Source: Amycolatopsis sp. GM8
GTDB taxonomy: Bacteria; Actinomycetota; Actinomycetes; Mycobacteriales; Pseudonocardiaceae
Direction of reading: 5' to 3'
DNA length: 64,000 nt
Assembly: GCF_021653975.1 (NCBI RefSeq)
Contig: NZ_JAJKFK010000013.1
Span: forward strand, 62,001-126,000
Shown: one piece after another, positions 45,095-54,039 of the stretch
Numbering within the stretch: the first letter of the stretch is position 1
Layout: each line of letters opens with the position of its first letter
The notes under the pieces: generated by a model
Told to the model about the DNA's origin: nothing
Databases searched by the model: none
What the model saw: the letters and a program-made list of their open reading frames with translations, nothing else
Position numbers and translations under genes: made by a program

Positions 45095-46099
45095 GTGGCG
45101 GATGAAAAAGAGAAGCTGATTCCGAGGCTGCGCCGGCAGCGTCCGTGGCTCGATCACCTGTTCCGGGCCAACGAGTCGTTCGGCGACCACTACGGGAACC
45201 ACTACGCCGCCGCGATCACGTACTTCAGCGTGCTGTCGCTGTTCCCGCTGCTGATGATCGGGTTCTCGGTCGCCGGGTTCGTGCTGGCCGGCAACGAGGC
45301 GGCGCTGAACGAGCTGCGCGACAGCATCCTGCGCTCGGCGCCGCAAGGTCTCGGGGACCTGTTCTCGACGCTGGTCAACGCGGCGCTGGCCGCGCGCGGT
45401 GGGGTCGGCATCCTCGGCCTCCTCCTCGCGCTGTACTCCGGGATCGGCTGGATGACTAACCTGCGCGACGCGCTCACCGCGCAGTGGGGGCAGGAGAAGA
45501 AGAAGCTCCCGCTCGTCTCCACCACGCTCAAGGACCTCGCGTCCCTCGCCGGGCTCGGGCTCGCGCTCGTGGTGTCGTTCGGGCTCACCGCCGTCGGCGG
45601 AGGGGTCGGCAACTGGCTGCTGCGCCGCGCCGGCCTGGCCGACCAGGGCTGGGCGTCGACCGCGCTGACCGTGCTGACGATCGTGCTGTCGCTGCTGGCG
45701 AACATGCTGGTGTTCCTGTGGGTGCTCTCGCGCCTGCCGCGGGAGAGCGTCAGCGTGCGCAGTGCGCTGAAGGGCGCCGCCGTCGCCGCGGTCGGGTTCG
45801 AGATCCTCAAGCAGGCCGCCACCATCTACCTGGCCAGCGTGACCAGCTCGCCCGCAGGCGCGGTCTTCGGGCCGATCATCGGGTTGCTGGTGTTCGCGAA
45901 CCTCGTCTCGCGGTTCCTGCTCTACGTCACCGCTTGGACGGCGACGGCCAGGGAGAACATCGTCACGGTGGTCCACGAGCCGCCGCCCGCCGTCATCCGG
46001 CCGGCGGTGACCATCCGCCGCGGGGCCGGTGCGGGCGCCGTCGCCGGGGCGTTCAGCGCGGGCGCGATGCTGGCCTGGCTGGGCCGGCGCCGCCGCTGA
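45095..46099 (+). CDS. YihY/BrkB family inner-membrane protein
   Basis: A 334-residue protein with six or seven helices of the YihY (formerly ribonuclease BN) family. GNHYAAAITYFSVLSLFPLLMIGFSVAGF at the start and VFGPIIGLLVFANLVSRFLLYVTAWTA near the end are family marks. The function is not settled; a transport role is suspected. GTG 45095 lies 6 nt after TAGTGT (45083-45088), so the mRNA is leaderless. It converges with the carboxypeptidase gene with one base between stops. Confidence 0.9.
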   Translation: MADEKEKLIPRLRRQRPWLDHLFRANESFGDHYGNHYAAAITYFSVLSLFPLLMIGFSVAGFVLAGNEAALNELRDSILRSAPQGLGDLFSTLVNAALAARGGVGILGLLLALYSGIGWMTNLRDALTAQWGQEKKKLPLVSTTLKDLASLAGLGLALVVSFGLTAVGGGVGNWLLRRAGLADQGWASTALTVLTIVLSLLANMLVFLWVLSRLPRESVSVRSALKGAAVAAVGFEILKQAATIYLASVTSSPAGAVFGPIIGLLVFANLVSRFLLYVTAWTATARENIVTVVHEPPPAVIRPAVTIRRGAGAGAVAGAFSAGAMLAWLGRRRR

Positions 46100-46100
46100 G

Positions 46101-47291
46101 CTACCGCGCCCGGCGGCGCCAGGGCTTGAGCAGGACGAAGCCCGCCACGATGATCAGCGCCACGACGAGGGTGACGATCCAGCCCGTGGTGCCGAACGCG
46201 TCCCGCTGCGTCGCGGCCGTGGACGCGTTCACCTTGCTCGGCGCGGCGTCGGTGGGCGCGGCCGAGGTCTGCTCCGGAGCGGGCCGCACGAGTTCCCCCA
46301 CGGTGGCCGTTTTCGGCTGTGCGAAGCCATAGTCGAGCAGCTGGCCGGCCTGCTGGACGACCAGCGTCGGCCGTTGCTCGGCGCGCATCATGACCACCGC
46401 GAGCCGCCTGCCGTCGCGGGCCGCGCCGCCGACGTACGTGTGCCGGGCGTCGTCGGTGAAACCCGTTTTGCCGCCGAGGAAACCGGGGTAGTAGCCCAGC
46501 AGCTTGTTGTCGTTGACGATGCCGAACGCCGGTTTTCCGGGCTGTGCCGGCATCTGGTAGCCCTTCGTCGACACGGCCGCGGCGAACTCGGGCTGCTGCA
46601 TGGCGGCGTGGAAGACGAGGCTCAGGTCGTACGCCGAGGTCGACATACCGGGGCCGTCGAGACCCGACGGGGTCGCGGTGCGGGTGTCCTTCGCGCCGAG
46701 CGCCGCCGCCTTCGCGTTCATCTTCTGCACGGCCGTGGGCACGCCGCCGAGCGCCGTGGCGAACGCGTGCGCGACGTCGTTGCCCGAGTGCATCAGCAGC
46801 CCGTGTAGCAGCTGGTCGACGGTGTACGAACCGCCGGCGACGAGGCCGACACAGGTGCACTCCTGCGTGGTGTCCTCGGGTGTGGGGTGGATGACGTCGT
46901 CCGGCTTGAGCTCGTCGATGACCACGAGCGCCAGCAACGTCTTGATCAGCGAGGCCGGCCGCTCGCGGGCGTGCGGGTTCTTCGCGGCGACCACCGCGCC
47001 CGTGTCGAGGTCCTGCACCACCCACGAGGCCGCGGTCGTTTCCGGTGGTGCGGGCGCGCCCGCCGGGGCCACCACGCCGCATTCACCCATGCGCGGGCCA
47101 CCGACCGGTTCCGCCGGGACCGGCAGCGGGGCGGGCACGTCCTGGCCGGGCGCCGGGCGCTCGGAGGTGTCCACGGGCGGTGGCGGGGCCTGCTGGTCCG
47201 GGCAGCCCGGTGCCGCCGACGCCGGACCGGCGCCGTACACCAAGCCGGACAAAAGGATCAGCACAACACCCAGCAACCCACCACTTCGCAC
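46101..47291 (-). CDS. D-alanyl-D-alanine carboxypeptidase (PBP5/6 type)
   Basis: A 396-residue serine peptidase that trims the terminal D-Ala of peptidoglycan stem peptides. A signal peptide (1-27) and a Pro-rich spacer (about 30-85) precede the catalytic domain. The active site is complete: S114-LI-K117 (SxxK), S169-G-N171 and K275-T-G277. A C-terminal transmembrane anchor lies near 365-387, followed by the basic KPWRRRAR. GTG 47291. Together with the M23 peptidase it is the second cell-wall hydrolase of the window. Confidence 0.93.
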   Translation of the reverse strand: MRSGGLLGVVLILLSGLVYGAGPASAAPGCPDQQAPPPPVDTSERPAPGQDVPAPLPVPAEPVGGPRMGECGVVAPAGAPAPPETTAASWVVQDLDTGAVVAAKNPHARERPASLIKTLLALVVIDELKPDDVIHPTPEDTTQECTCVGLVAGGSYTVDQLLHGLLMHSGNDVAHAFATALGGVPTAVQKMNAKAAALGAKDTRTATPSGLDGPGMSTSAYDLSLVFHAAMQQPEFAAAVSTKGYQMPAQPGKPAFGIVNDNKLLGYYPGFLGGKTGFTDDARHTYVGGAARDGRRLAVVMMRAEQRPTLVVQQAGQLLDYGFAQPKTATVGELVRPAPEQTSAAPTDAAPSKVNASTAATQRDAFGTTGWIVTLVVALIIVAGFVLLKPWRRRAR

Positions 47292-47363
47292 CGGTCGAGA
47301 CTAGTGGACGAAGCTGCGGGGATCCGGTGAAGAACGGCCAACCGATCGGGGGATACTCGGCTC

Positions 47364-47618
47364 ATGTCTCGACGTGTAGCGCTGTTCCTGCTGGTCTTCG
47401 GCGTGTGGTCCTGGGTCATCTGGATCACCTTCGTGAAGAACCTGTGGGCGAGCGACAATTCCTGGGCGCCGGACGGCTCGGCCACCGCGTTCTTCGTGGT
47501 GCATTTGGTGCTCGCCATCGTTTCGTTCGTACTGGGCACGATCATCGGCGTGCTCGGCTGGCGCGGTCTGCGGACCGCTCGGCGCACGGCCGACCGGGAG
47601 TCGACGCCGGCCCCTTGA
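47364..47618 (+). CDS. SCO4848 family small membrane protein
   Basis: An 84-residue protein with two transmembrane helices (about 4-24 and 45-66) separated by a Trp-rich loop (NLWASDNSWAPDG). The pattern VWSWVIWITFVKNLW and FFVVHLVLAIVSFVLGTIIGVLGWRGLR matches the actinobacterial SCO4848 family, usually found beside a D-Ala-D-Ala carboxypeptidase, as here. Function unknown; a link to the carboxypeptidase is inferred from this conserved pairing. ATG 47364. Confidence 0.8.
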   Translation: MSRRVALFLLVFGVWSWVIWITFVKNLWASDNSWAPDGSATAFFVVHLVLAIVSFVLGTIIGVLGWRGLRTARRTADRESTPAP

Positions 47619-47645
47619 CGCACGGTATGGCCGCCATCACACTTT

Positions 47646-47671
47646 AGGTCCAGACCAATTGGACCAGACCA
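47646..47671. promoter_or_regulatory. Two DasR-like boxes before the glucanase gene
   Basis: AGGTCCAGACCA (47646-47657) and TGGACCAGACCA (47660-47671) each match 10 of 12 positions of the DasR operator TGGTCTAGACCA and repeat every 14 bp. Such direct repeats stand before chitinase and glycoside hydrolase genes of streptomycetes. The start codon is 32 bp downstream. Confidence 0.5.
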
Positions 47672-47702
47672 TTTTTGCGGTGTACGCGAAAGGGTGGTGG
47701 CG

Positions 47703-48956
47703 GTGGTGCGGTTGCGAAGATTCCTTGGTGCGTTCGGCTTGTTCGCCTGTGCGGTGGTCGTCGCGGCGCTCGGGCCGGGGGTGACGGCGTCCGGTTCGGG
47801 TGCGGTGTCGGCAGCGCTGACGCCGACCTGGTCCGACGACTTCGACGGCCCGGCGGGCTCGGCCCCGGACGCGGGCCGCTGGGGTTACGACATCGGCGGT
47901 GGTGGCTGGGGCAACAACGAGCGCGAGTACTACACGAACAGCACCGCCAACGCGGCGCTGGACGGGCAGGGCCACCTGGTGATCACGGCGCGCAAGGACA
48001 ACGCGTCGCAGTTCCAGTGCTGGTACGGCACCTGCCAGTACACCTCGGCGCGGCTGCTGACCGCGCACACGTTCACGCAGAAGTACGGCCATTTCGAGGC
48101 GCGCGTGAAGATGCCGCCGGGGCAGGGGATGTGGCCGGCGTTCTGGATGCAGGGCGACGGCGGCGCGCAATGGCCGAACAACGGCGAGATCGACATCATG
48201 GAGACCGTCGGGTTCGACATGGGCACGAACCACGGCAGCCTGCACGGCCCCGGCTACTCCGGCGGCAACCCGCTGACCGGCACATACACCCTGCCCGGCG
48301 GCGCGCAGCTGTCCAGTGACTACCACACCTATGCGGTCGACTGGGGTCCAGGCGGCGTCGTCTGGTCGCTCGACGGGATGGCTGTGGAGAACCACTTGCG
48401 CTCCGACGCGGGCGGTAACACATGGGTGTTCGACCACCCGTTCTTCATGATCCTGAACCTCGCGGTCGGCGGGAACTGGCCGGGCGACCCGAACTCTTCG
48501 ACCGTGTTCCCCGCGACGATGTCGGTGGACTACATCCATGTCTCCAGTGGTGCCCCGGCTCAGCCGGCGGGCCGGATCACCGGGCTGGCCGGGAAGTGCG
48601 TCGACGACTACGCGGCGTTGACGGGCAACACCAACCCGATCACGCTCTACGACTGCAACGGGACCTCGGCGCAGACCTGGACCCGGCCCGGGGACGGGAC
48701 GATGCGGGTGCTGGGCAAATGCCTCGACGTCACCGGCGGTGGCACGGGCGACGGCACGAAGGTCCAGTTGTACGACTGCAACGGCAGCGGTGCGCAGCAG
48801 TGGGTGGTCACGGCGGCGAACGACATCGTCAACCCGCAGGCGAACAAGTGCCTGGACGTGACGGGCAACAACTCGGCCAACGGGAACCAGCTGCAGATCT
48901 GGACCTGCGCCGGGACCGCGAACCAGAAGTGGACGTACACGACGCCGGGTGCTTGA
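47703..48956 (+). CDS. Secreted GH16 beta-glucanase with ricin-type lectin domain
   Basis: A 417-residue secreted glycoside hydrolase. After a signal peptide (about 1-38) the GH16 domain (about 40-285) shows KYGHFEARVKMPPGQGMWPAFWM and the catalytic GEIDIMETVG, with the nucleophile and acid/base glutamates at about 162 and 167. The lack of a laminarinase-type insertion cannot be judged, but endo-1,3-beta-glucanase is likely. The C-terminal CBM13 (ricin B) trefoil (about 290-417) has repeated CLDVTGG and AQQW/NQKW motifs. GTG 47703 has GAAAGGG upstream; several GTGs from 47694 are in frame. Candidate DasR boxes suggest induction by amino sugars. Confidence 0.9.
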   Translation: MVRLRRFLGAFGLFACAVVVAALGPGVTASGSGAVSAALTPTWSDDFDGPAGSAPDAGRWGYDIGGGGWGNNEREYYTNSTANAALDGQGHLVITARKDNASQFQCWYGTCQYTSARLLTAHTFTQKYGHFEARVKMPPGQGMWPAFWMQGDGGAQWPNNGEIDIMETVGFDMGTNHGSLHGPGYSGGNPLTGTYTLPGGAQLSSDYHTYAVDWGPGGVVWSLDGMAVENHLRSDAGGNTWVFDHPFFMILNLAVGGNWPGDPNSSTVFPATMSVDYIHVSSGAPAQPAGRITGLAGKCVDDYAALTGNTNPITLYDCNGTSAQTWTRPGDGTMRVLGKCLDVTGGGTGDGTKVQLYDCNGSGAQQWVVTAANDIVNPQANKCLDVTGNNSANGNQLQIWTCAGTANQKWTYTTPGA

Positions 48957-48970
48957 GACGCATGGCATAA

Positions 48971-49008
48971 AATGGGCCCGGCGGGATCAGAAATCCGCCG
49001 GGCCCATT
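48971..49008. terminator. Bidirectional terminator between glucanase and sdhB
   Basis: AATGGGCCCGGCGG (48971-48984) pairs perfectly with CCGCCGGGCCCATT (48995-49008). A-rich on the left and with a short T end on the right, it can serve both convergent genes. Confidence 0.8.
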
Positions 49009-49018
49009 CACGCGAGAA

Positions 49019-49795
49019 TCACACGCGCTTGAACAGCAGCGCGCGCTTGACCTCCTGGATCGCCTTCGTCACCTGGATGCCGCGCGGGCAGGCGTCGGTG
49101 CAGTTGAAGGTTGTGCGGCAGCGCCACACACCCTCGGCATCGTTCAGGATGTCCAGCCGCTCCTCCGCCCCCTCGTCACGCGAGTCGAAGATGAAGCGGT
49201 GCGCGTTGACGATCGCGGCGGGACCGAAGTACGAGCCGTCGTTCCAGTAGACCGGGCACGACGACGTGCAGGCGGCGCACAGGATGCACTTCGTGGTGTC
49301 GTCGAAGCGCTCGCGGTCGGCGGCCGACTGGATGCGCTCGCGCGTCGGCTCGTTGCCGTACGCGATGAGGTACGGCTTGACCGCGCGGTAGGCCTCGAAG
49401 AAGGGCTCCATGTCGACGTAGAGGTCCTTCATCGTGGGCAGGCCCTTGATCGGCGCGATCGACACCGTGGTCTGCTTGCCCTCCTTCTCCAGGAGGTCCT
49501 TCACCAGCACCTTGCAGGCCAGCCGGTTGATCCCGTTGATCTGCATGGCATCCGAGCCGCAGATGCCGTGCGCGCACGAACGCCGGAACGACAGCGTGCC
49601 GTCCACGTAGTTCTTGATGCTCATCAGCACGTTCAGCACGCGGTCCGTCGGCAGCGCCGGGACGTCGTAGGACTCCCAGTGCGGCTCCGAGTCGACCTCC
49701 GGGTTGAACCGCAGGATCTTCATCGTGATCGTGACCGAGCCCTCCGGCGCGGGCACCTGGGACGTGTCGTGAGTCGGTTCTGCTACGGCGGTCAT
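49019..49795 (-). CDS. sdhB: Succinate dehydrogenase iron-sulfur subunit
   Basis: The 258-residue iron-sulfur subunit of complex II that carries electrons from FAD to quinone. Ligands of the [2Fe-2S] centre are C74, C79, D82 and C94 (SCAHGICGSD...LAC). The [4Fe-4S] and [3Fe-4S] centres are bound by CILCAACTSSCP and FNCTDACPRGI. The first 20 residues are an extra flexible extension. ATG 49795 shares one base with the sdhA stop, so the two are translationally coupled. Last gene of sdhCDAB. Confidence 0.97.
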   Translation of the reverse strand: MTAVAEPTHDTSQVPAPEGSVTITMKILRFNPEVDSEPHWESYDVPALPTDRVLNVLMSIKNYVDGTLSFRRSCAHGICGSDAMQINGINRLACKVLVKDLLEKEGKQTTVSIAPIKGLPTMKDLYVDMEPFFEAYRAVKPYLIAYGNEPTRERIQSAADRERFDDTTKCILCAACTSSCPVYWNDGSYFGPAAIVNAHRFIFDSRDEGAEERLDILNDAEGVWRCRTTFNCTDACPRGIQVTKAIQEVKRALLFKRV

Positions 49796-51582
49796 CAGTA
49801 CTTCCGCTCCATCGGCTCGTACCGGGTGAAGTTCACCGGCTTGTAGTCCAGCCGGATGTCGGACTGGAAACCCGTCAGGCCCAGCGGCGCGTCGGGGTCC
49901 TGCTTCTCCGGCAGCATCTTGTACGACATCGAGTGCCGCATGTAGTTGACGTCGTCGCGGTTCGGGTAGTCCTCGCGGGCGTGCCCGCCGCGGGATTCCT
50001 TGCGCGCCAGCGCCGCGTTGACCAGTGCCTCGGCCAGGTCCAGCAGGAAGCCCAGCTCGATCGCCTCGAGCAAGTCGGTGTTGTACCGCTTTCCCTTGTC
50101 CTGCACCGAGATCCGGCCGTACCGCTCCTTGAGCCGCTGCACGTCGGTCAGCGCCGTCTTCAGCGTGTCCTCGGTGCGGTACACCGCCGCGTTGGTGTCC
50201 ATGGTCTGCTGCAGCTCGGTGCGGATGTCCGCGACCCGCTCGCCACCGTGCGCGGTGCGCAGGTGGTCGACCATGCCTTCGACCAGTGTCGCCGGGCTCT
50301 CCGGCAGGTCCACGTGCTCACGGCCCTGCGCGTACTCGGCGGCGGCGATCCCCGCGCGCCGGCCGAACACGTTGATGTCCAGCAGCGAGTTGGTGCCCAG
50401 GCGGTTCGCGCCGTGCACCGACACGCACGCGACCTCACCGGCCGCGTACAGCCCCGGGATGGTCTTGTCGTTGTCCTGCAAGGCTTCCCCGTGCACGTTG
50501 GTGGGGATGCCACCCATCGCGTAGTGCGCGGTCGGGTACACCGGCACCGGCTCCTTGACCGGGTCCACGCCGAGGTACGTGCGGGCGAACTCGGTGATGT
50601 CCGGCAGCTTGGTCTCCAGCACCTCGGCGCCCAGGTGGGTGCAGTCGAGGTACACGTAGTCCTTGTGCGGACCCGCGCCGCGGCCTTCCAGCACCTCCAG
50701 CACCATCGACCGGGCGACGATGTCGCGCGGCGCCAGGTCCTTGATGGTGGGGGCGTAGCGCTCCATGAACCGCTCGCCGTCGGCGTTGCGCAGGATCGCG
50801 CCCTCGCCGCGGGCACCCTCGGTGAGCAGGATGCCCAGGCCGGCCAGGCCGGTCGGGTGGAACTGGTAGAACTCGATGTCCTCCAGCGGCAGGCCCTTGC
50901 GGTAGTAGATGCCCATCCCGTCGCCGGTCAGCGTGTGCGCGTTCGACGTGGTCTTGAAGACCTTGCCGAAGCCGCCGGTGGCGAACACGATCGACTTCGC
51001 CTGGAACACGTGAAGCTCGCCGGTGGCCAGTTCCAAGGCGACCGCGCCGGAGGCGACCGGGCCGTCCTCGGTCTCGGTCAGCGCGATGTCGAGCACGTAG
51101 AACTCGTTGAAGAACTCGATGCCGTGCTTGACGCAGTTCTGGTACAGCGTCTGCAGGATCATGTGCCCGGTGCGGTCCGCGGCGTAGCAGGCCCGGCGGA
51201 CCGCGGCCTTGCCGTGGTCGCGCGTGTGCCCGCCGAAGCGCCGCTGGTCGATCTTGCCCTCGGGCGTGCGGTTGAACGGCAGGCCCATCTTCTCCAGGTC
51301 GAGCACCGCGTCGATGGCTTCCTTCGCCATGATCTCGGCCGCGTCCTGGTCGGTCAGGTAGTCACCACCCTTGACGGTGTCGAAGGTGTGCCATTCCCAG
51401 TTGTCCTCTTCGACGTTGGCGAGCGCGGCGCACATACCGCCCTGCGCGGCACCGGTGTGCGACCGCGTCGGGTAGAGCTTCGTGAGCACCGCCGTGCGGG
51501 CCCGCTGCCCCGACTCGATGGCGGCGCGCATGCCCGCGCCGCCCGCGCCGACGATCACCACGTCGTACTTGTGGAACTGCAT
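49795..51582 (-). CDS. sdhA: Succinate dehydrogenase flavoprotein subunit
   Basis: The 595-residue catalytic subunit, oxidising succinate to fumarate. The FAD-binding GAGGAGMRAAIESG is near 12-25, and the covalent-flavin region SHTGAAQGGMCAAL has the usual histidine. FHPTGLAGLGILLTEGARGEGA and the active-site arginine segment HYAMGGIPTNVHGEAL are intact. ATG 51582. It lies 25 bp after sdhD. The subunit order C-D-A-B is that of the classical aerobic complex. Confidence 0.97.
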   Translation of the reverse strand: MQFHKYDVVIVGAGGAGMRAAIESGQRARTAVLTKLYPTRSHTGAAQGGMCAALANVEEDNWEWHTFDTVKGGDYLTDQDAAEIMAKEAIDAVLDLEKMGLPFNRTPEGKIDQRRFGGHTRDHGKAAVRRACYAADRTGHMILQTLYQNCVKHGIEFFNEFYVLDIALTETEDGPVASGAVALELATGELHVFQAKSIVFATGGFGKVFKTTSNAHTLTGDGMGIYYRKGLPLEDIEFYQFHPTGLAGLGILLTEGARGEGAILRNADGERFMERYAPTIKDLAPRDIVARSMVLEVLEGRGAGPHKDYVYLDCTHLGAEVLETKLPDITEFARTYLGVDPVKEPVPVYPTAHYAMGGIPTNVHGEALQDNDKTIPGLYAAGEVACVSVHGANRLGTNSLLDINVFGRRAGIAAAEYAQGREHVDLPESPATLVEGMVDHLRTAHGGERVADIRTELQQTMDTNAAVYRTEDTLKTALTDVQRLKERYGRISVQDKGKRYNTDLLEAIELGFLLDLAEALVNAALARKESRGGHAREDYPNRDDVNYMRHSMSYKMLPEKQDPDAPLGLTGFQSDIRLDYKPVNFTRYEPMERKY

Positions 51583-51607
51583 ATCCGCTTCCTTGGTGGT
51601 GGTGGAG

Positions 51608-52024
51608 TCAGCTGTGGATGTTCGGGTCGAACGTGAAGATCACCAGCGTGCCGACGAACAGGATGATCGCCATCGCCACGTAGAGCACGATCTTCAGCCA
51701 GAACCGGGTGGTGTCCTTGCGCGCGTAGTCGTCGATGATCGTGCGCAGGCCGTTGCCGCCGTGGATCTCGGCCAGCCACAGCATCGCCAGGTCCCAGAAC
51801 TGCCAGAACGGCGAGGCCCAGCGGCCGGCGACGAAACCGAAGTTGATCCGGTGCACACCGCCGTCGAGGATGTTCATGATCAGCAGGTGGCCGAGCACGA
51901 GGACGATCAGCGCGAGGCCGGAGATCCGCATGAACAGCCAGCTGTAGAGCTCGAAGTTGCTGCGCCGGGCGGCGGGCCGGCGCGGGGCGCGCGGCTTGGC
52001 GAGTGCGAGCGGCTCGGTGCTCAT
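51608..52024 (-). CDS. sdhD: Succinate dehydrogenase membrane anchor subunit
   Basis: A 138-residue subunit with three helices that holds haem b and the quinone site with SdhC. After a basic N-terminus (KPRAPRRPAARRS), helices lie at about 33-52, 68-90 and 107-130. A conserved haem-ligand histidine is likely in LVLGHLLIMNILDGG. ATG 52024 overlaps the sdhC stop (ATGA). Confidence 0.9.
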   Translation of the reverse strand: MSTEPLALAKPRAPRRPAARRSNFELYSWLFMRISGLALIVLVLGHLLIMNILDGGVHRINFGFVAGRWASPFWQFWDLAMLWLAEIHGGNGLRTIIDDYARKDTTRFWLKIVLYVAMAIILFVGTLVIFTFDPNIHS

Positions 52025-52479
52025 GACGGGCTACCTCCGAACAGGATCGAAGCGGTGCGCCAGAGCATCGAGATCGCGGCGGGCACCATCACGACCACCC
52101 AGACGACCACGATCGTCCACAGCATCGGCTTCTGGTACTTCGGTCCCTTGGACCAGAAGTCGACCAGCATGATCCGGATGCCGTTCAGCGCGTGGTAGAG
52201 CACCGCGCCGACGAGGCCGACCTCCAGCAGGTTCACGATCGGGGTCTTGTACGTCTCGATCACCGAGTCGTAGGTTTCGGGCGAGACCCGGACCAGCGAC
52301 GTGTCGAGCACGTGGACGAACAGGAAGAAGAAGGTGAGTACCCCGGTGATCCGGTGCAGGACCCAGGACCACATGCCGGGGTCGCCCCGGTAGAAGGTCC
52401 CCTTCCGGCGTGAGGCACCCGCCCGATCGCTCGCCTCCGCCGCCGTACTGCCGGCGGCGGGCGTAGCCGTGGTGGACAT
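52021..52479 (-). CDS. sdhC: Succinate dehydrogenase cytochrome b556 subunit
   Basis: A 152-residue membrane subunit. FYRGDPGMWSWVLHRITGVLTFFFLFVHVLD contains the SHR-like quinone motif (LHRITG) and the haem-ligand histidine; two more helices follow near 85-105 and 125-147. The N-terminal 35 residues are Ala/Thr-rich and variable. ATG 52479 follows GGAGG at 10 nt. First gene of the operon; the upstream region 52480-52826 is shared with the divergent nucleoside operon. Confidence 0.93.
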   Translation of the reverse strand: MSTTATPAAGSTAAEASDRAGASRRKGTFYRGDPGMWSWVLHRITGVLTFFFLFVHVLDTSLVRVSPETYDSVIETYKTPIVNLLEVGLVGAVLYHALNGIRIMLVDFWSKGPKYQKPMLWTIVVVWVVVMVPAAISMLWRTASILFGGSPS

Positions 52480-52826
52480 CGGTGAACGGCCTCCAACGTC
52501 GTGGTTGGACTGTGCCCGTGGCTATCAAGACGGCAACGGACTTGGATATCCGGATGCTAAACCCGGTCCGGGACTCCCACTCAACCTCGGGTTGGCCTGT
52601 GTGATTGACCAGACACCGAGCGCGTGGCCCCCGTCACTCCACCAGGTGAAGCTCACGCCGGGTAGCTAGGCGATCGCCGTGCCAGCGCGCAAGCAAACAT
52701 TTAGGTTACGGGCAGTGGCTTCCGTATGGCGTTTCGTTCACCGCCCGGTACGGTTCGCCAGTCGAGCCCGGCGATGCGCCGGGCCGTGCGTAGGACCGTC
52801 GTACCACGGCGGGGAGGGAGAGAGCT
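52480..52826. other. Divergent regulatory region between sdhCDAB and the nucleoside operon
   Basis: 347 bp without a gene. It contains a short palindrome GGATATCC near 52543, a possible -10 TAGGTT (52704-52709) in an AT-rich patch for the rightward operon, and a hairpin at 52766-52784. I find no convincing riboswitch. Confidence 0.6.
52766..52784 (+). repeat. Leader hairpin before the BMP gene
   Basis: GCCCGGCG (52766-52773) and CGCCGGGC (52777-52784) are perfect arms with an ATG loop, 42 nt before the start codon. It may protect the mRNA 5' end or act as an operator. Confidence 0.45.
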
Positions 52827-53969
52827 GTGCGTAGAACGCGTGCCGCGATGCTGACCGCTACCGCGCTGGCCGGTGTGCTCGCGCTGGCCGGCTGTGCCAA
52901 GGACTCCGGGGGTGGCACCAGCAGCAACAACGCTTCCGGCAACACCGGATCCTGCGTGACCTCGCAAGCGCCGGCCGCGCCGGCCGCCGCGACGTCCTCG
53001 AGTTCCGCCGGTGCCAAAGTGGACGCGAGCAGCCTCCGGATCGGCCTCGCCTACGACATCGGGGGTCGCGGCGACGCCTCGTTCAACGACGCGGCCGCCG
53101 CTGGTGTGGACAAGGCCAAGCAGGACATGGGCGTGAAGGACGTGTCGGAGAGCACGGCCTCGCCGACGGAGGACGAGGCGGCCAAGGAGCAGCGGCTGAC
53201 CCAGCTCGCGACCGGTGGCTACAACCCGATCGTCGCGGTGGGCTTCGCCTACGCGGAGGCCGTCGGCGCCGTCGCGCCGAAGTACCCGAACACCAAGTTC
53301 GCGATCGTCGACGACGACTCGGTCACCGCGCCGAACGTCACGCCGCTCGTGTTCGCCGAGGAGCAGGGCTCGTTCCTGGCCGGTGTCGCCGCGGTGTACA
53401 AGAGCAAGAGCTGCCACATCGGCTTCATCGGCGGGGTGAACACGCCGCTGATCCAGAAGTTCGAGGCCGGCTACCTGGCCGGTGCGAAGGCGGCGTCGAG
53501 CAAGGTCCAGATCGAGGACCAGTACCTGACCCCGGCCGGTGACAACACCGGGTTCCAGGACCCGACCAAGGGCAACGCGAAGGCCGCGGCCGAGATCGCC
53601 GCGGGCGCGGACGTCGTCTACCACGCGGCCGGTGCCTCCGGTAAGGGCGTGTTCCAGGCGGCGCAGGCGGGTAACGCGCTGGCCATCGGCGTCGACTCCG
53701 ACCAGTACAACCAGCAGACCGTGGCGCAGTACAAGGACGTGATCATGACGTCCATGCTCAAGCGGGTGGACGTCGCGGTCTACGACTACATCCAGGCCGT
53801 GGCCACGAACAACCTCACCACGGTGCCGAAGCGGTTCGACCTGAAGGTCGACGGCGTCGGCTACGCCACCTCGGGCGGCAAGATCGACGACATCGTGCCG
53901 GTGCTGCAGGGCTACAAGCAGGCGATCATCTCCGGTCAGATCACGGTGCCGACCACACCGGCGAAGTAA
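52827..53969 (+). CDS. BMP-family nucleoside-binding lipoprotein
   Basis: A 380-residue substrate-binding lipoprotein of the basic membrane protein (BMP/PnrA) family, which delivers purine and pyrimidine nucleosides to an ABC importer. The lipobox LALAGC places the lipid at C23. A Ser/Asn spacer is followed by LRIGLAYDIGGRGDASFNDAAAAG and VVYHAAGASGKGVFQAAQ, both family marks. GTG 52827 follows GGGGAGGGAG. It heads the operon BMP - ATPase - permease - permease - cdd - deoA. A hairpin after it probably gives the binding protein a higher yield than the membrane parts. Confidence 0.92.
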   Translation: MRRTRAAMLTATALAGVLALAGCAKDSGGGTSSNNASGNTGSCVTSQAPAAPAAATSSSSAGAKVDASSLRIGLAYDIGGRGDASFNDAAAAGVDKAKQDMGVKDVSESTASPTEDEAAKEQRLTQLATGGYNPIVAVGFAYAEAVGAVAPKYPNTKFAIVDDDSVTAPNVTPLVFAEEQGSFLAGVAAVYKSKSCHIGFIGGVNTPLIQKFEAGYLAGAKAASSKVQIEDQYLTPAGDNTGFQDPTKGNAKAAAEIAAGADVVYHAAGASGKGVFQAAQAGNALAIGVDSDQYNQQTVAQYKDVIMTSMLKRVDVAVYDYIQAVATNNLTTVPKRFDLKVDGVGYATSGGKIDDIVPVLQGYKQAIISGQITVPTTPAK

Positions 53970-53985
53970 CGACAGTTCCGCGTGC

Positions 53986-54018
53986 GGGGCTCGGGAGGGC
54001 AATCCTCTCCCGGGCCCC
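53986..54018 (+). terminator. Intercistronic hairpin after the BMP gene
   Basis: GGGGCTCGGGAG (53986-53997) and CTCCCGGGCCCC (54007-54018) form a 12-bp stem with one G-U pair and a 9-nt loop, followed by TTAC. It probably attenuates transcription or stabilises the upstream mRNA, as is common after genes for binding proteins. Confidence 0.6.
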
Positions 54019-54039
54019 TTACGCCTTTCGGGGAGTCTT

